64,000 nucleotides of DNA from CAYPJE01 sp964410945 (lineage in GTDB: Bacteria > Fidelibacterota > Marinisomatia > Marinisomatales > TCS56): NCBI GenBank assembly GCA_964410945.1, contig CAYPJE010000002.1, forward strand, positions 80,055 to 144,054. Direction: 5' to 3'. Under the pieces are notes generated by a model. The model saw nothing but the letters and a program-made list of their open reading frames with translations. It had not been told where the DNA came from and ran no database searches. Shown piece after piece: positions 50,626 to 60,523 of the stretch. Both the position numbers and the translations under genes were made by a program. Each line of letters begins with the position of its first letter. Positions within the stretch are counted from its first letter, which is position 1.

Positions 50626-52284
50626 CTATTCCAGCAGCAGATTTTCCAGATCTTCCATCTTTGCAATAAATTGGTCGCGTTTGTCTTGGTCGATTTGGGC
50701 TTCAATGGTCTTTTTGAATTCCTCTATTGCCCCCTGCATATCAAACACTTCCATGAAGCTTGCGTCTTCAACCTTAGGTGGAAAGAATTCATTCCGCTTT
50801 TCGATTAGCTCAGTTCGTGATCCTGAGTAGGACACCTCGATCAAATCGGAATACTTATCCGGATCAGACTCAATTTCAGTATAATGCGGCTTCAGTACTC
50901 TGAAATTGGTGTAGTGGGGGATTCTTGCACCACTACTTTCAAGAAGTTGTGGCCGGGTTGTTTTAATCCACTTCACTGCGAAGGTCATTTGGTAGACAGC
51001 CTCACGTGAAAGATGTAAAACCTCAGTGCAATACTCATCGAATGAATTGACCTTGAAATATCGCTGCCAGAGCACCTTTCTCTTAATACCAGCAGCCAGG
51101 GAATCCATTTTACTATGAAGGGCGAGTAGCTGTTGACCAGTCTCCAACCAGGCTTTCTGTGTTGCTCTGATCGCCTTTGTTACATTGCGTTTAAGCCGCT
51201 CAATTTCATCTGAATCCGCCTTGTCAATTCCCAAATGCCTGGCAGCGATAACGGGATGTTTGCTGATGCCTGTTTTGTTATCAATACTTTGGAATAAAAT
51301 GCCTGGTGCATCAACCAGTTTATTGGCATCCTCATCCGTAAGATCTGCTTCATAAAGTAGATACTTCAGCTTGCCAATCCACCCATTTTCATTGGCATGT
51401 GAAGCCAGTTGATTGTATAAATCAGTGGTATACTGACTCCACGTAGCTTTGTTTTTGTTCAAGTAAACATCTTCAAACCAATTATAGTATTTGCTATCTT
51501 CTTCATAGCTTTTCTGTACCAACGCCCAATTATCCCGATCATTATATGGTTCCGCCCACACGTACTCTACCGCATCGGGATTAATTTGCTCGATTAACTC
51601 AGCAACTCTATTGTCCATTACCATGTCTGGAAACACTGGACAGAGCATCCCATATGTGGAAACTCCAGCTTCCTGTAGATTCTTGAGGGCCAGCAATCTT
51701 TTACTTGGTAGTGATGTCCCCAACTCCATTTTTCTGGACCAATTGTCATCAAGTGATCCTGTTGATAGCCCTACCGTGAATCGATCTTTGTGCTTAAGAA
51801 AATACTTGATCCATTCAGGTTCACCAACGATCGCACTCTTAGTTAAAACACGTATTTTAAAGGAAGTCATATCGATCAATAAATCGAGCGCTTGTCTGGT
51901 GGTACCATTACTTACCAAATTAGGGCTGAATCCGTCCGTTAGCTGAGAAAATATCAGCACCTTTCCCTTCCCGAACTCCTGCGATTGCCTTCGCAAGTCT
52001 GTTTCCAGTTTTGAGATAACATCTGAGTATTCAAATGTCAATGATGGGCAATCTTTTAACGCAAGGGATTTACCCAATTGCCTCTCAGCATGTAGCTTGA
52101 AATTCAATCCTGTATTCCAGTTGGTCAGCATGAATTTGCCCTCATTGCTGCTGCAATACCGACACCCAAAACCGCATAAAGCCATCAAATCAACTTTATA
52201 CTCAGATAGCTCCTTTTTCACAAAGCCTTTTGATTCCTTCAGGATTGTTTTAGTGGATGGTACGTTTACTACTCTGGGTTCCAT
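50626..52284 (-). CDS. SPL-like radical SAM protein B with C-terminal HTH-like domain
   Basis: 552 residues. Residues ~25-310 are a spore-photoproduct-lyase-like radical SAM domain: VDLMALCGFGCRYC (C37, C41, C44), FSQLTDGFSP, RVLTKSAIVGEP, VGLSTGSLDDNWSRKME and GMLCPVFPD. From ~355 on, an unrelated helical region contains AIRATQKAWLETGQQLLAL and FDEYCTEVLHLSREAVYQM. The latter has the F-EYC...LS...Y pattern of phage/plasmid HTH domains, suggesting nucleic-acid binding. It follows gene C by 10 bases with a ggggg ribosome site. The fusion is unusual. Confidence 0.8.
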   Translation of the reverse strand: MEPRVVNVPSTKTILKESKGFVKKELSEYKVDLMALCGFGCRYCSSNEGKFMLTNWNTGLNFKLHAERQLGKSLALKDCPSLTFEYSDVISKLETDLRRQSQEFGKGKVLIFSQLTDGFSPNLVSNGTTRQALDLLIDMTSFKIRVLTKSAIVGEPEWIKYFLKHKDRFTVGLSTGSLDDNWSRKMELGTSLPSKRLLALKNLQEAGVSTYGMLCPVFPDMVMDNRVAELIEQINPDAVEYVWAEPYNDRDNWALVQKSYEEDSKYYNWFEDVYLNKNKATWSQYTTDLYNQLASHANENGWIGKLKYLLYEADLTDEDANKLVDAPGILFQSIDNKTGISKHPVIAARHLGIDKADSDEIERLKRNVTKAIRATQKAWLETGQQLLALHSKMDSLAAGIKRKVLWQRYFKVNSFDEYCTEVLHLSREAVYQMTFAVKWIKTTRPQLLESSGARIPHYTNFRVLKPHYTEIESDPDKYSDLIEVSYSGSRTELIEKRNEFFPPKVEDASFMEVFDMQGAIEEFKKTIEAQIDQDKRDQFIAKMEDLENLLLE

Positions 52285-52294
52285 GATTCCCCCC

Positions 52295-53899
52295 TCACAA
52301 TTGATTTAAATATTGGTAGACGAAATTATCTAAATGGGCCCTAGCATCTAACCCAACAGCTTCCCACATCTCAGGAGTTTCAGCGCCCAGGAAGAAATGA
52401 AAATCACCGTACTTCCTGAATTCGCAAATCATTGCTTTATAGGCCGCCTTGCGGTCCGCATCGGCGTTACGCCATTTGGTATCTTCACCCTTGATCGGAT
52501 ATAGCGGTAGGTTCTTCTGGAATACTTCCGTCTTAGGATGGATATTCAGGAGGATTCGTTTGAGCGTCTTTCCAAACCGGGCAGATCCAAGTATCACAGT
52601 CTCCACCTTCCCGGGATCAATCTCGCTCATTATCTGGCCTACGAGATGTTTGTAGTCTGTGAGATAATTCCGATAAAAGAACATTGGTTCGATGGACACG
52701 TTCAATCGGAAGCCACTGGCCGCCTGAATCTTCTGGGCCGCAGCAAACCTGTCAGCAAGACTAGCTGTTCCGTGTTCGAATGTCTGAATGAAATAATCCG
52801 TATTGAAATTCACTGTAACGATGGTTCGCCCCGCCCCGTCGTGGTTCAGAAGTTCATCCAGGTTGGTGGACTTGGTTGGCAGTATTACCTCTATCCCCGG
52901 GTGCTTACTGGCAATATCCATAACCCGGTCCAAGTGCTTTGATATGTGCTGTATCGCTACTGCATCAGAGTATTCGGAAATATTGAGCCGGGGCTTGTAG
53001 ATGGAATTTTGTTGATAGTATTCACTTAGGTTTTGCTGGATATGGGTGAATAGCCCATCGCTATAATCGTCTGGATCAGTTGCCAGGATTTCCTGAAGCT
53101 TATTTAAACTTCTGCCAGGGACCTTGTGACTGCCCCTGCTGATTATCCTGAAGGTGCTGCGAACAGAGTTATAATCCATTCCATAACCAGACCTACGGAT
53201 TTCTTCAACCAGATTAGTCAGCGGATCACAGCTGGATTTCTTTGCGATCTTGGATGCCTCAGCTGCGAATTCGTGGAGCAATCTGTAGGTAGAGTACGGA
53301 TTCAGTTCGTTCAGGAACTTGAACAGATTACCATCCAGATATTGTAATGCGGCTCTGTCATCAGTAATGCGGTTTGATTTACTGGTCTGGATCTGCCTGC
53401 GAATCCTGTTGGCCACCACATGAAATCCGTCAGGGACCTTCATCTGCGGTTTCTGATCGATATGGGATTTGGCCGAAAGCAAGGTCAACAGAATTCGATG
53501 TACCCACGGCTCCACCGCAAACTCTTGATCAAGCTTTTCAATATTAGTATAAATGATCTGCCAAGGGTTCTGGCGGGTGCTGGCTTGTAGGTAACAATAT
53601 TCACAATCACAGCAGCAATGCCAACCCAGCGAGACTATCGTGCTCATCTCCTCAACGATATCACCAGGTGAGGCAAAGGTTGTAATAAATGGCCCGGATC
53701 GTTCGCGGAGTAGGATGGTTTCCTTAAGATAGGATAATTGCTTGTGCAGATCGTGGTATTGGGGCGGTAATTGTCGGGCTGAAGGCAGCTTCTCAATCTC
53801 TACACCTGGATTGAGAGATTTGACCCGACGCAAGACATCAGATGTGTATTTATTTCCTGCAGCCGTTGGATGAATAACTATTCTGCTTGGGGTGTACAT
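52295..53899 (-). CDS. SPL-like radical SAM protein C with long helical insertion
   Basis: 534 residues. N-terminal IVIHPTAAGNKYTSDVLRRV and FITTFASPGDIVEEMSTIV recall the N-part of spore photoproduct lyase. The cluster motif is CCCDCEYC (C95, C99, C102 in CX3CX2C) followed by YLQAS. A ~200-residue helical insertion (about 125-330) then separates it from the remaining barrel (VILPTKSTNLDEL, TIVTVNFNTDYFIQTFEHGTAS, SIEPMFFY, ILGSARFGKTL). First gene of the trio; it diverges across 143 bases from the nuclease operon. DNA or nucleotide repair/modification chemistry is inferred from the family. Confidence 0.8.
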   Translation of the reverse strand: MYTPSRIVIHPTAAGNKYTSDVLRRVKSLNPGVEIEKLPSARQLPPQYHDLHKQLSYLKETILLRERSGPFITTFASPGDIVEEMSTIVSLGWHCCCDCEYCYLQASTRQNPWQIIYTNIEKLDQEFAVEPWVHRILLTLLSAKSHIDQKPQMKVPDGFHVVANRIRRQIQTSKSNRITDDRAALQYLDGNLFKFLNELNPYSTYRLLHEFAAEASKIAKKSSCDPLTNLVEEIRRSGYGMDYNSVRSTFRIISRGSHKVPGRSLNKLQEILATDPDDYSDGLFTHIQQNLSEYYQQNSIYKPRLNISEYSDAVAIQHISKHLDRVMDIASKHPGIEVILPTKSTNLDELLNHDGAGRTIVTVNFNTDYFIQTFEHGTASLADRFAAAQKIQAASGFRLNVSIEPMFFYRNYLTDYKHLVGQIMSEIDPGKVETVILGSARFGKTLKRILLNIHPKTEVFQKNLPLYPIKGEDTKWRNADADRKAAYKAMICEFRKYGDFHFFLGAETPEMWEAVGLDARAHLDNFVYQYLNQL

Positions 53900-54042
53900 A
53901 AATCAATGAGCACTCAGATTTACCCGCTCGATCCTCTCAAAATCAATTGCATCAAGTTAAGGAATCTTGCTTTCAGCTTGAAACAGTAATTTCGTAACTT
54001 ACCGAAGTTATTGTTAGAGATTCAGGGATTTAGGAGATTGGG

Positions 54043-55092
54043 ATGTCGTATGAAGTTGCTATTTCACGTCTGAAGGACGTATTCAATGGTCGCTCAAGTA
54101 ACAATGAATTATCTGATTTCATTGCCGCCCGCGATGAAGTCATAACCAAATACCAACTATTATTCACTTCCTCAAATATTCCCAACATCCAAGCCGACGA
54201 TTTCCGTGAATTCCTGATATTCCGGAATAATAAGCATTGGTCTGGACTGCAACGCATGGGGCCACAGACAACGGCTGATATGCCGGCTTTACGGGATGCA
54301 CTTATCACACTGATTGACAATGATATTCCAATGGAGCAGCGAATTGACCAATTGTTGCCTGGTGGGAAAGCAGTTGTTCACAAGCTTGGAAAAGCAATCT
54401 TGACTCCCATACTACTAATTTGCTACCCAGACAAATACGGTGTTTGGAACGGCACCTCTGAAGGAGCAATGCGGCAGTTGGGTATCTGGCCGACATTTGA
54501 TAAGGCCCATACTGTCGGTCAACGATATGTCATTATAAACGATCTGTTGCTCAAAATTGCTGATGAGCTACAGATAGATTTATGGACTCTCGACGCTCTA
54601 TGGTGGACAGTCTTAAAAGGTATACTCCAGGGTGAAGAAGAAATTGAGGCTGAACAGGATGAAGATTCTGACATCAGGTTTAGACTTGAGAAGTATCTCC
54701 ATCATTTCATTTATGATAATTGGTATAGCACCGATTTAGGCAAGTGTTGGGATTTGGTCGAAGAGGGTGGCGATGTTATGGGATATGGATTCGAGCGTAT
54801 CACAGACGCAGGTGACATTGATCTTTTGGCGAAGCATAAAACAGATCCGAAATGGCTGGTAATTGAATTGAAGCGGGGTCGAACCTCTGATGCAGCAGTT
54901 GGCCAGGTGCTGAGATACATAAATTGGGTAAGACTTAATCTGGCGGAATCGAATGATAGAGTTGAGGGACTTATTATTGGAGGAAAGGAAGATAAGCAGC
55001 TGCATTATTCATTGGGTGAATTACCCCATGTAAGTTTTATGAAATATGAAATCGATTTTAAATTGATTGGGAACATTGATAAGGAGGACTAG
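54043..55092 (+). CDS. NucS-like PD-(D/E)xK endonuclease
   Basis: 349 residues. The C-terminal nuclease domain reads DAGDIDLLAKH...KWLVIELKRGRTSDAAVGQVLRY with catalytic residues D260, E275 and K277, as in NucS/EndoMS. The N-terminal ~190 residues (TPILLICYPDKYGVWNGTSEGAM, HTVGQRYVIINDLLLKIA) form a helical domain different from the NucS N-domain, possibly for target recognition. First gene of a six-gene rightward operon; the next ATG follows its stop directly. Confidence 0.82.
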   Translation: MSYEVAISRLKDVFNGRSSNNELSDFIAARDEVITKYQLLFTSSNIPNIQADDFREFLIFRNNKHWSGLQRMGPQTTADMPALRDALITLIDNDIPMEQRIDQLLPGGKAVVHKLGKAILTPILLICYPDKYGVWNGTSEGAMRQLGIWPTFDKAHTVGQRYVIINDLLLKIADELQIDLWTLDALWWTVLKGILQGEEEIEAEQDEDSDIRFRLEKYLHHFIYDNWYSTDLGKCWDLVEEGGDVMGYGFERITDAGDIDLLAKHKTDPKWLVIELKRGRTSDAAVGQVLRYINWVRLNLAESNDRVEGLIIGGKEDKQLHYSLGELPHVSFMKYEIDFKLIGNIDKED

Positions 55093-55818
55093 ATGGCTAA
55101 ATATTTAAGAACCTCAAGTATTACGGCTGAACTAGAAACATTAATTCGTGATGCAACCGAGAAGTTGTACATCATTAGCCCTTACCTTAAGCTATCTGAT
55201 AATATCAAAGAGCTCTTGAACGATAAGGAACGAGAGAAGGTTGAGGTAAGAATAATATTTGGGAAACAAGAATTAGCACCTGAGGAAATGAGCTACTTGG
55301 AGGGCTTGAGTTATGTCCGACTATATTTTTCGAGGAATCTGCACGCTAAATGTTATTTAAATGAAAACAAGATGATTATCGCATCTATGAACCTATATGA
55401 ATTTTCCCAACAGCATAATAAAGAGATGGGGCTTTTAATAGATACATCTGATGAGAATGATCGAATTGTCTATGATGATGCTTATAAAGACATCACATCA
55501 ATTTTGCAGAATAGCGAAGATTTCTCATATGTGAAGGCACCTCCAAAGGATTCAAAAACAGGAAAACCAAAAGCAAAAAGCACTGATAATACGGAATCGA
55601 AGGGAAAATGCATTCGATGTGGGATTGAAATTAAGATTGACCCAATGCACCCATATTGTAGCAAATGTTTCTCATCCTGGAAGAAATATGAAAATCCTGA
55701 ATACGAGGAGAAGTATTGCCATATATGCGGTACTGATCACAAAAGCACTATAGACAAACCTGTATGTTATAGCTGCTTTAAGAAATACAAATCTAAACAT
55801 ACTTTTCCTTCAGCATGA
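55093..55818 (+). CDS. PLD-like protein with two C-terminal zinc ribbons
   Basis: 241 residues. One phospholipase-D-type half site: LHAKCYLNENKMIIASMNLYEFS with H84 and K86 but Asn in place of the usual Asp, after KLYIISPYLKLSD. Residues ~172-235 contain two CxxC...CxxC ribbons (CIRC..YCSKC, CHIC..VCYSC). A single HKD motif implies dimerisation for catalysis. PLD proteins (DrmC) accompany DISARM systems; this one differs by its zinc ribbons. Start codon directly abuts the previous stop. Confidence 0.82.
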   Translation: MAKYLRTSSITAELETLIRDATEKLYIISPYLKLSDNIKELLNDKEREKVEVRIIFGKQELAPEEMSYLEGLSYVRLYFSRNLHAKCYLNENKMIIASMNLYEFSQQHNKEMGLLIDTSDENDRIVYDDAYKDITSILQNSEDFSYVKAPPKDSKTGKPKAKSTDNTESKGKCIRCGIEIKIDPMHPYCSKCFSSWKKYENPEYEEKYCHICGTDHKSTIDKPVCYSCFKKYKSKHTFPSA

Positions 55819-55876
55819 CTGTCCGTTAAGAAGAAAATTATGAGGTGTAATATTATTGACATACTAAGGGAGGTGT

Positions 55877-56914
55877 ATGAGCAAATTTGATATATATATG
55901 AATGAGTACCAGACCCATTGGAGAAAATCCAATATTTCTGATAAAAGACACGGCTATCAAAATGGTCACCAACGCCCGTGGATTCTACCAAAGCATTTAT
56001 GGGAAGAAGGTCTATATCCAGAACTTAGAAATGGTGCGGAAGACGTAAAAATAATTGTAGATCGATACTTAAAAAAATGGGGTGTGCAACGACATACAGG
56101 CTCTCATAATCTTAAGAGTTCTTGGATACAGTGTGCCAACCTGTATTTCCCATTTAGACAGGACACTGAATTGATCTTGGGATTCCTGACTGAAAATATC
56201 TCATCAGCAATTATCTCTATAGATAGAATAGACTTGGAATATGCCTTAGATCCACCACTTGATCCGCACACATTATTGGGTGAACCAAAAGGACAAAGGG
56301 GAAGTGGACAGACATCGCCCGATTTAGCCATAACTGTATCGACAAAATCAGGTAAGGGCTTATTACTGATCGAAAATAAGTTGACCGAACACAGTTTTTA
56401 TTCTTGCTCTGGCAGGAAGTCGGAGTATGGTATCCCTGATCCATCAGCTTGTAAGGATTTTGCACTTATTCAGACTGATTTAACTAAAAACTGCTATCAA
56501 ATGACTACTGCATGGGCTAAGGACGGCAGGTTTAAAAGGAAATACTGGGACTATCTGAAGAAAAACCTAACCACTCATGGAATGAAGCTTAAAATGTGTC
56601 CAGCATCAACTGCAGGATATCAATTATTCCGTCAGCAGGCCCTAGCAGAAGCGTTAGCTAACTGCGGGGAATACGATTTGGTTTTTTCATGTGTAGCATA
56701 CGATAGTCGAAATGAAAAACTAAGAACAAGTTTGGAATATAGTATTGGAATCAAAGATTTTGCTATGGGTTGGAAAAAGATATTCAATGGTAAGGCCGGA
56801 TTTTCAGCCTTCAGTCATCAGGATTGGGTCCAATATGTCGTGGATAATGGATCTGCCACATGGGCTAGCTGGATACGGTATGTAAACGAACGCTATGGTT
56901 TTAATATATCTTGA
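55877..56914 (+). CDS. Predicted PD-(D/E)xK restriction-type nuclease
   Basis: 345 residues. The core SPDLAITVSTKSGKGLLLIENKLTE gives D149 and E166-N-K168, the PD-(D/E)xK pattern in its ExK form. The flanks (RPWILPKHLWEEGLYP; LKSSWIQCANLYFPFR; GYQLFRQQALAEAL) resemble uncharacterised restriction-endonuclease-like proteins that share such a layout. Substrate presumably unmodified DNA, given the methylase in the same operon. 58 bases after the PLD gene with an aaggga ribosome site. Confidence 0.75.
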   Translation: MSKFDIYMNEYQTHWRKSNISDKRHGYQNGHQRPWILPKHLWEEGLYPELRNGAEDVKIIVDRYLKKWGVQRHTGSHNLKSSWIQCANLYFPFRQDTELILGFLTENISSAIISIDRIDLEYALDPPLDPHTLLGEPKGQRGSGQTSPDLAITVSTKSGKGLLLIENKLTEHSFYSCSGRKSEYGIPDPSACKDFALIQTDLTKNCYQMTTAWAKDGRFKRKYWDYLKKNLTTHGMKLKMCPASTAGYQLFRQQALAEALANCGEYDLVFSCVAYDSRNEKLRTSLEYSIGIKDFAMGWKKIFNGKAGFSAFSHQDWVQYVVDNGSATWASWIRYVNERYGFNIS

Positions 56915-56939
56915 TTAGAATGTTATGTGACTATCTACC

Positions 56940-59900
56940 ATGATAAAACTTGAGGACATCAAACCTGGCATAAGCGTTAAGGGGATATTGCCTAATTCCT
57001 TAGTTAGAGTTTTAAGTACTGAATGGTTTGGCACTGAAACTCTCAAGCTAGTCTATGAAGATCCTGATGGTAATACAGATAGCAGATTATTGTTCCGAAG
57101 TGATCTGTCTGAATTAGATATTATCGACGCCAGTCGACCTTGGAGTTTTAATGGGGATGGTGATTTGTTTCGTCTGGTTTCTGAGGCTCACCGCATCAGG
57201 TTGGCCCACCTTTTTGATCCAGTTCTGGCTGTTCATACCAGCCAGGTTGATCCCCTCCCACATCAGATAACAGCTGTCTATGAATCAATGTTGCCAAGGC
57301 AACCTCTTCGGTTCCTGTTGGCAGATGATCCTGGCTCAGGTAAAACTATCATGGCCGGTCTCTTAATGCGCGAGCTTATTGTAAGAGGCGACTTAAACCG
57401 ATGTATTGTTATCTGTCCAGGAAGCTTGGCAGAACAATGGCAGGATGAGTTATTTCAAAGGTTCCAGCTTCCATTTGAGATCATGACGAATGACAAACTG
57501 GAATCAGCCAGGACTGGGAATTGGTTTCTTGAATATAATCTGGTTATTGCTCGGCTAGATAAATTATCAAGGGATGAAAATGTACAGTTAAAGCTATCAG
57601 TTCCTGAAACCAGTTGGGATCTGGTTGTTGTTGATGAGGCGCATAAAATGTCAGCCTCATTCACTGGCGGTGAAATCAAATATACAAAGCGTTATAAACT
57701 GGGTCAGCTCATGTCAAGAATGACCCGTCATTTTCTATTAATGACTGCTACTCCACACAGCGGTATCGAAGAAAACTTCCAGCTATTCATGTCCCTTATC
57801 GATAGTGATCGATTTGAAGGAAAGTTCAGGGACGGTGTTCACAGTGTTGATGTTTCTGATTTAATGCGCAGGATGGTCAAGGAAAAACTGGTCAAATTTG
57901 ACGGTAGACCTTTATTCCCAGAGCGGGTCGCGAAGACAGTACCATTCAGACTGTCAGAAGATGAAGCAAAACTGTACAAACTGGTCACAGAATACGTTCG
58001 CGAGGAATTCAATCGTGCTGAGGCTGTCCAGAACGATAGAAGGAGAGGAACAGTTGGTTTTGCTCTGACAATACTGCAACGACGCTTAGCTTCATCGCCA
58101 GAAGCAATTCATAAATCGCTTTCGAGAAGAAAGGAAAGACTGGATTCCCGCCTCAAAGAGGTAGAGCTTCTAAAAAGGGGAGTGGCTGAGGTTCCATATC
58201 CCAGTTTTGAAGTGGAAGATTGGGATTACCTGGAAGACTTGCCGGATGAGGAGCTTGCAGCAGCAGAGGATGAAGTTTTAGATCAAGCCACGGCTGCCCG
58301 AACTGCCGATGAGCTTAGAGCGGAAATAAAAATACTTGGCAAATTGGAGCGGCATGCAAAATCTGTATTGAGATCTGGAGAAGACACAAAATGGGTTGAG
58401 CTCAAACAGTTGATAGAAGAGATTTTCACACCGAGTGTGATTAAGAACCAGATTGCAGATGAACGCCAAGAGTATCAATCACCCCAAACAGAATCTTTCA
58501 ATTCGTCCCCGGATCAAAAGCTTGTCATTTTTACTGAACATAAAGATACATTATTTTATCTGCACAGAAGAATATCCACGCTATTAGGTAGTGAAATACC
58601 AATTGTAATCATCCATGGTGGCATGGGCCGCGAAGATCGTCTTAAAGCACAGGAAGCATTCAAAGTAGACCCAGAGGTCAAAATACTGCTGGCCACTGAT
58701 GCTGCGGGAGAAGGTATAAATCTTCAACGTGCCCACCTAATGATCAATTATGACCTGCCATGGAATCCCAATCGATTGGAACAACGTTTCGGACGAATTC
58801 ATCGCATCGGCCAGAAAAATGTCTGTTTCTTGTGGAATCTTGTGGCCAATGAGACAAGAGAAGGGGATGTATACCAGAGATTACTGGAGAAACTGGAGCG
58901 TTCAAGGGAAGCCCTCCATGGACAGGTATATGATGTTCTTGGTCAACTTGAGTTCGAGGGTAAGTCATTACGTCAATTATTAATCGATGCAATCAGGATG
59001 GGAGAAGATCCTAGAATCAAAGCACGCCTTGATAAAGTCATTGATGATGCTGTTAATCCTGAGCACCTCAGACAACTCATAGAGAACGAATCACTGGTAA
59101 ATGATGTGTTGGATACTGAAAAGATTCGTAGTGTTCGCATCGAGATGGAACGTGCCGAAAGCCGCCGTCTTCAGCCCTATTACATTGAATCATTTTTCCT
59201 GGAGTCTTTTAGACACCTTGGTGGTTCTGCTCGGGAACGTGAAAAACGTCGTTATCAGGTTACACGTGTACCGGCTGTAGTGAAGAATCGCGATCGATTA
59301 ATTGGTATCCGGGCACCTATTTCCCCTCGTTATGAAAGGATTACCTTTGAAAAGGATCTGATCAATCAAGATGGAAAACCTCCAGCAACGTTTGTTAGCC
59401 CGGGTCATCCACTGTTGGATTCATCATTGGACCTTATTTTGGAGAGACATCGAGATCTGTTAAGACGGGGAACCATATTGGTAGATGAATCTGATTTTAG
59501 CACTCAGCCACGAGTAATGTTTTATCTGGAGCATGCAATACAGGATGCTCAGAGTATTACTGATCAAAAGCATCGGGATATATCCCGTAGAATGCTTTAT
59601 GTAGAAATTGATAGTGAAGGGAAAAAAAGCCACCTTCACTATGCTCCTTACCTTGACTATCGTCCACTAAAGACTCAAGATCCTGATTCCAACGAGATTA
59701 TGAATAATAAAGCTTGTGAGTGGATTGACAAGGATTTAGAAAATGCCGCACTACAACATGCCATTGAAACCCTGGTGCATGAACATCTTGATGAGGTTCG
59801 GGGACCACGATTGGAATGGATTGCTAAAACAAGAGCAGCCGTGCAAGAACGGCTGACCAGGGAAATCAACTACTGGGATCATCGTGCTCAGGATTTGAAG

Positions 59901-60512
59901 TATTCGGAAAAATCAGGTAAAAGCAATCCAAAAATAAATGCGCAAGAAGCTCAACGGCGTGCCGATGAATTAGCTGCAAGACTGCAGAAAAGGATGGATG
60001 AGCTTGATTTGCAGGAGAAGATATCCGCTAAACCCCCAGTGGTTTTAGGTGGATTAGTTGTAGTTCCCGTTGGACTTCTTCAACAAATTCAGGGAAAACC
60101 TGCAACTGTGCCTCAACATATAGTAGATACGCAGACATCCGCTGCAAAAGCCCGTAGTATCGTAATGGAAACCGAACGTAATCTTGGTTTTGATCCGATA
60201 GATCGCGAAGCAGATAAAGTAGGTTACGATATTGAAAGCATTAATCGTCAAACAGGTCGTGTGCGTTTTATTGAAGTAAAAGGCCGGGTAACTGGTGCCA
60301 GTACAATCACGGTAACAAAGAACGAAATTCTGTATTCGCTTAACAAACCGGATTCATATTTTCTTGTAATCGTTGAATTCGATGGTGATCAGCACTCTGT
60401 ACACTATATCCGGGAGCCATTCACACAAAAACCTGAATTTGGAGTAACCAGCATTAATTACAGTTTTTCAGAGCTGCTTAAACAAGCTGTCAAGCCAGAA
60501 GATACTGTATAG
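56940..60512 (+). CDS. drmD: SNF2/helicase with DUF3883 domain, DrmD-like
   Basis: 1190 residues. A SNF2-like motor has Walker A ADDPGSGKT (D130 to T136), DEAH at 232-235, LMTATPHSG, and a C-lobe with LATDAAGEGINLQ and GRIHRIGQ. A long middle region is followed by a C-terminal DUF3883 domain (about 1080-1170, GYDIES...RFIEVKGR) with a PD-(D/E)xK-like ExK. This architecture fits DrmD, the class 1 DISARM motor, or its close relatives in DUF1156/DUF499 defence loci. The methylase gene follows after 11 bases. Confidence 0.85.
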   Translation: MIKLEDIKPGISVKGILPNSLVRVLSTEWFGTETLKLVYEDPDGNTDSRLLFRSDLSELDIIDASRPWSFNGDGDLFRLVSEAHRIRLAHLFDPVLAVHTSQVDPLPHQITAVYESMLPRQPLRFLLADDPGSGKTIMAGLLMRELIVRGDLNRCIVICPGSLAEQWQDELFQRFQLPFEIMTNDKLESARTGNWFLEYNLVIARLDKLSRDENVQLKLSVPETSWDLVVVDEAHKMSASFTGGEIKYTKRYKLGQLMSRMTRHFLLMTATPHSGIEENFQLFMSLIDSDRFEGKFRDGVHSVDVSDLMRRMVKEKLVKFDGRPLFPERVAKTVPFRLSEDEAKLYKLVTEYVREEFNRAEAVQNDRRRGTVGFALTILQRRLASSPEAIHKSLSRRKERLDSRLKEVELLKRGVAEVPYPSFEVEDWDYLEDLPDEELAAAEDEVLDQATAARTADELRAEIKILGKLERHAKSVLRSGEDTKWVELKQLIEEIFTPSVIKNQIADERQEYQSPQTESFNSSPDQKLVIFTEHKDTLFYLHRRISTLLGSEIPIVIIHGGMGREDRLKAQEAFKVDPEVKILLATDAAGEGINLQRAHLMINYDLPWNPNRLEQRFGRIHRIGQKNVCFLWNLVANETREGDVYQRLLEKLERSREALHGQVYDVLGQLEFEGKSLRQLLIDAIRMGEDPRIKARLDKVIDDAVNPEHLRQLIENESLVNDVLDTEKIRSVRIEMERAESRRLQPYYIESFFLESFRHLGGSAREREKRRYQVTRVPAVVKNRDRLIGIRAPISPRYERITFEKDLINQDGKPPATFVSPGHPLLDSSLDLILERHRDLLRRGTILVDESDFSTQPRVMFYLEHAIQDAQSITDQKHRDISRRMLYVEIDSEGKKSHLHYAPYLDYRPLKTQDPDSNEIMNNKACEWIDKDLENAALQHAIETLVHEHLDEVRGPRLEWIAKTRAAVQERLTREINYWDHRAQDLKYSEKSGKSNPKINAQEAQRRADELAARLQKRMDELDLQEKISAKPPVVLGGLVVVPVGLLQQIQGKPATVPQHIVDTQTSAAKARSIVMETERNLGFDPIDREADKVGYDIESINRQTGRVRFIEVKGRVTGASTITVTKNEILYSLNKPDSYFLVIVEFDGDQHSVHYIREPFTQKPEFGVTSINYSFSELLKQAVKPEDTV

Positions 60513-60523
60513 GAAGAATTAGT

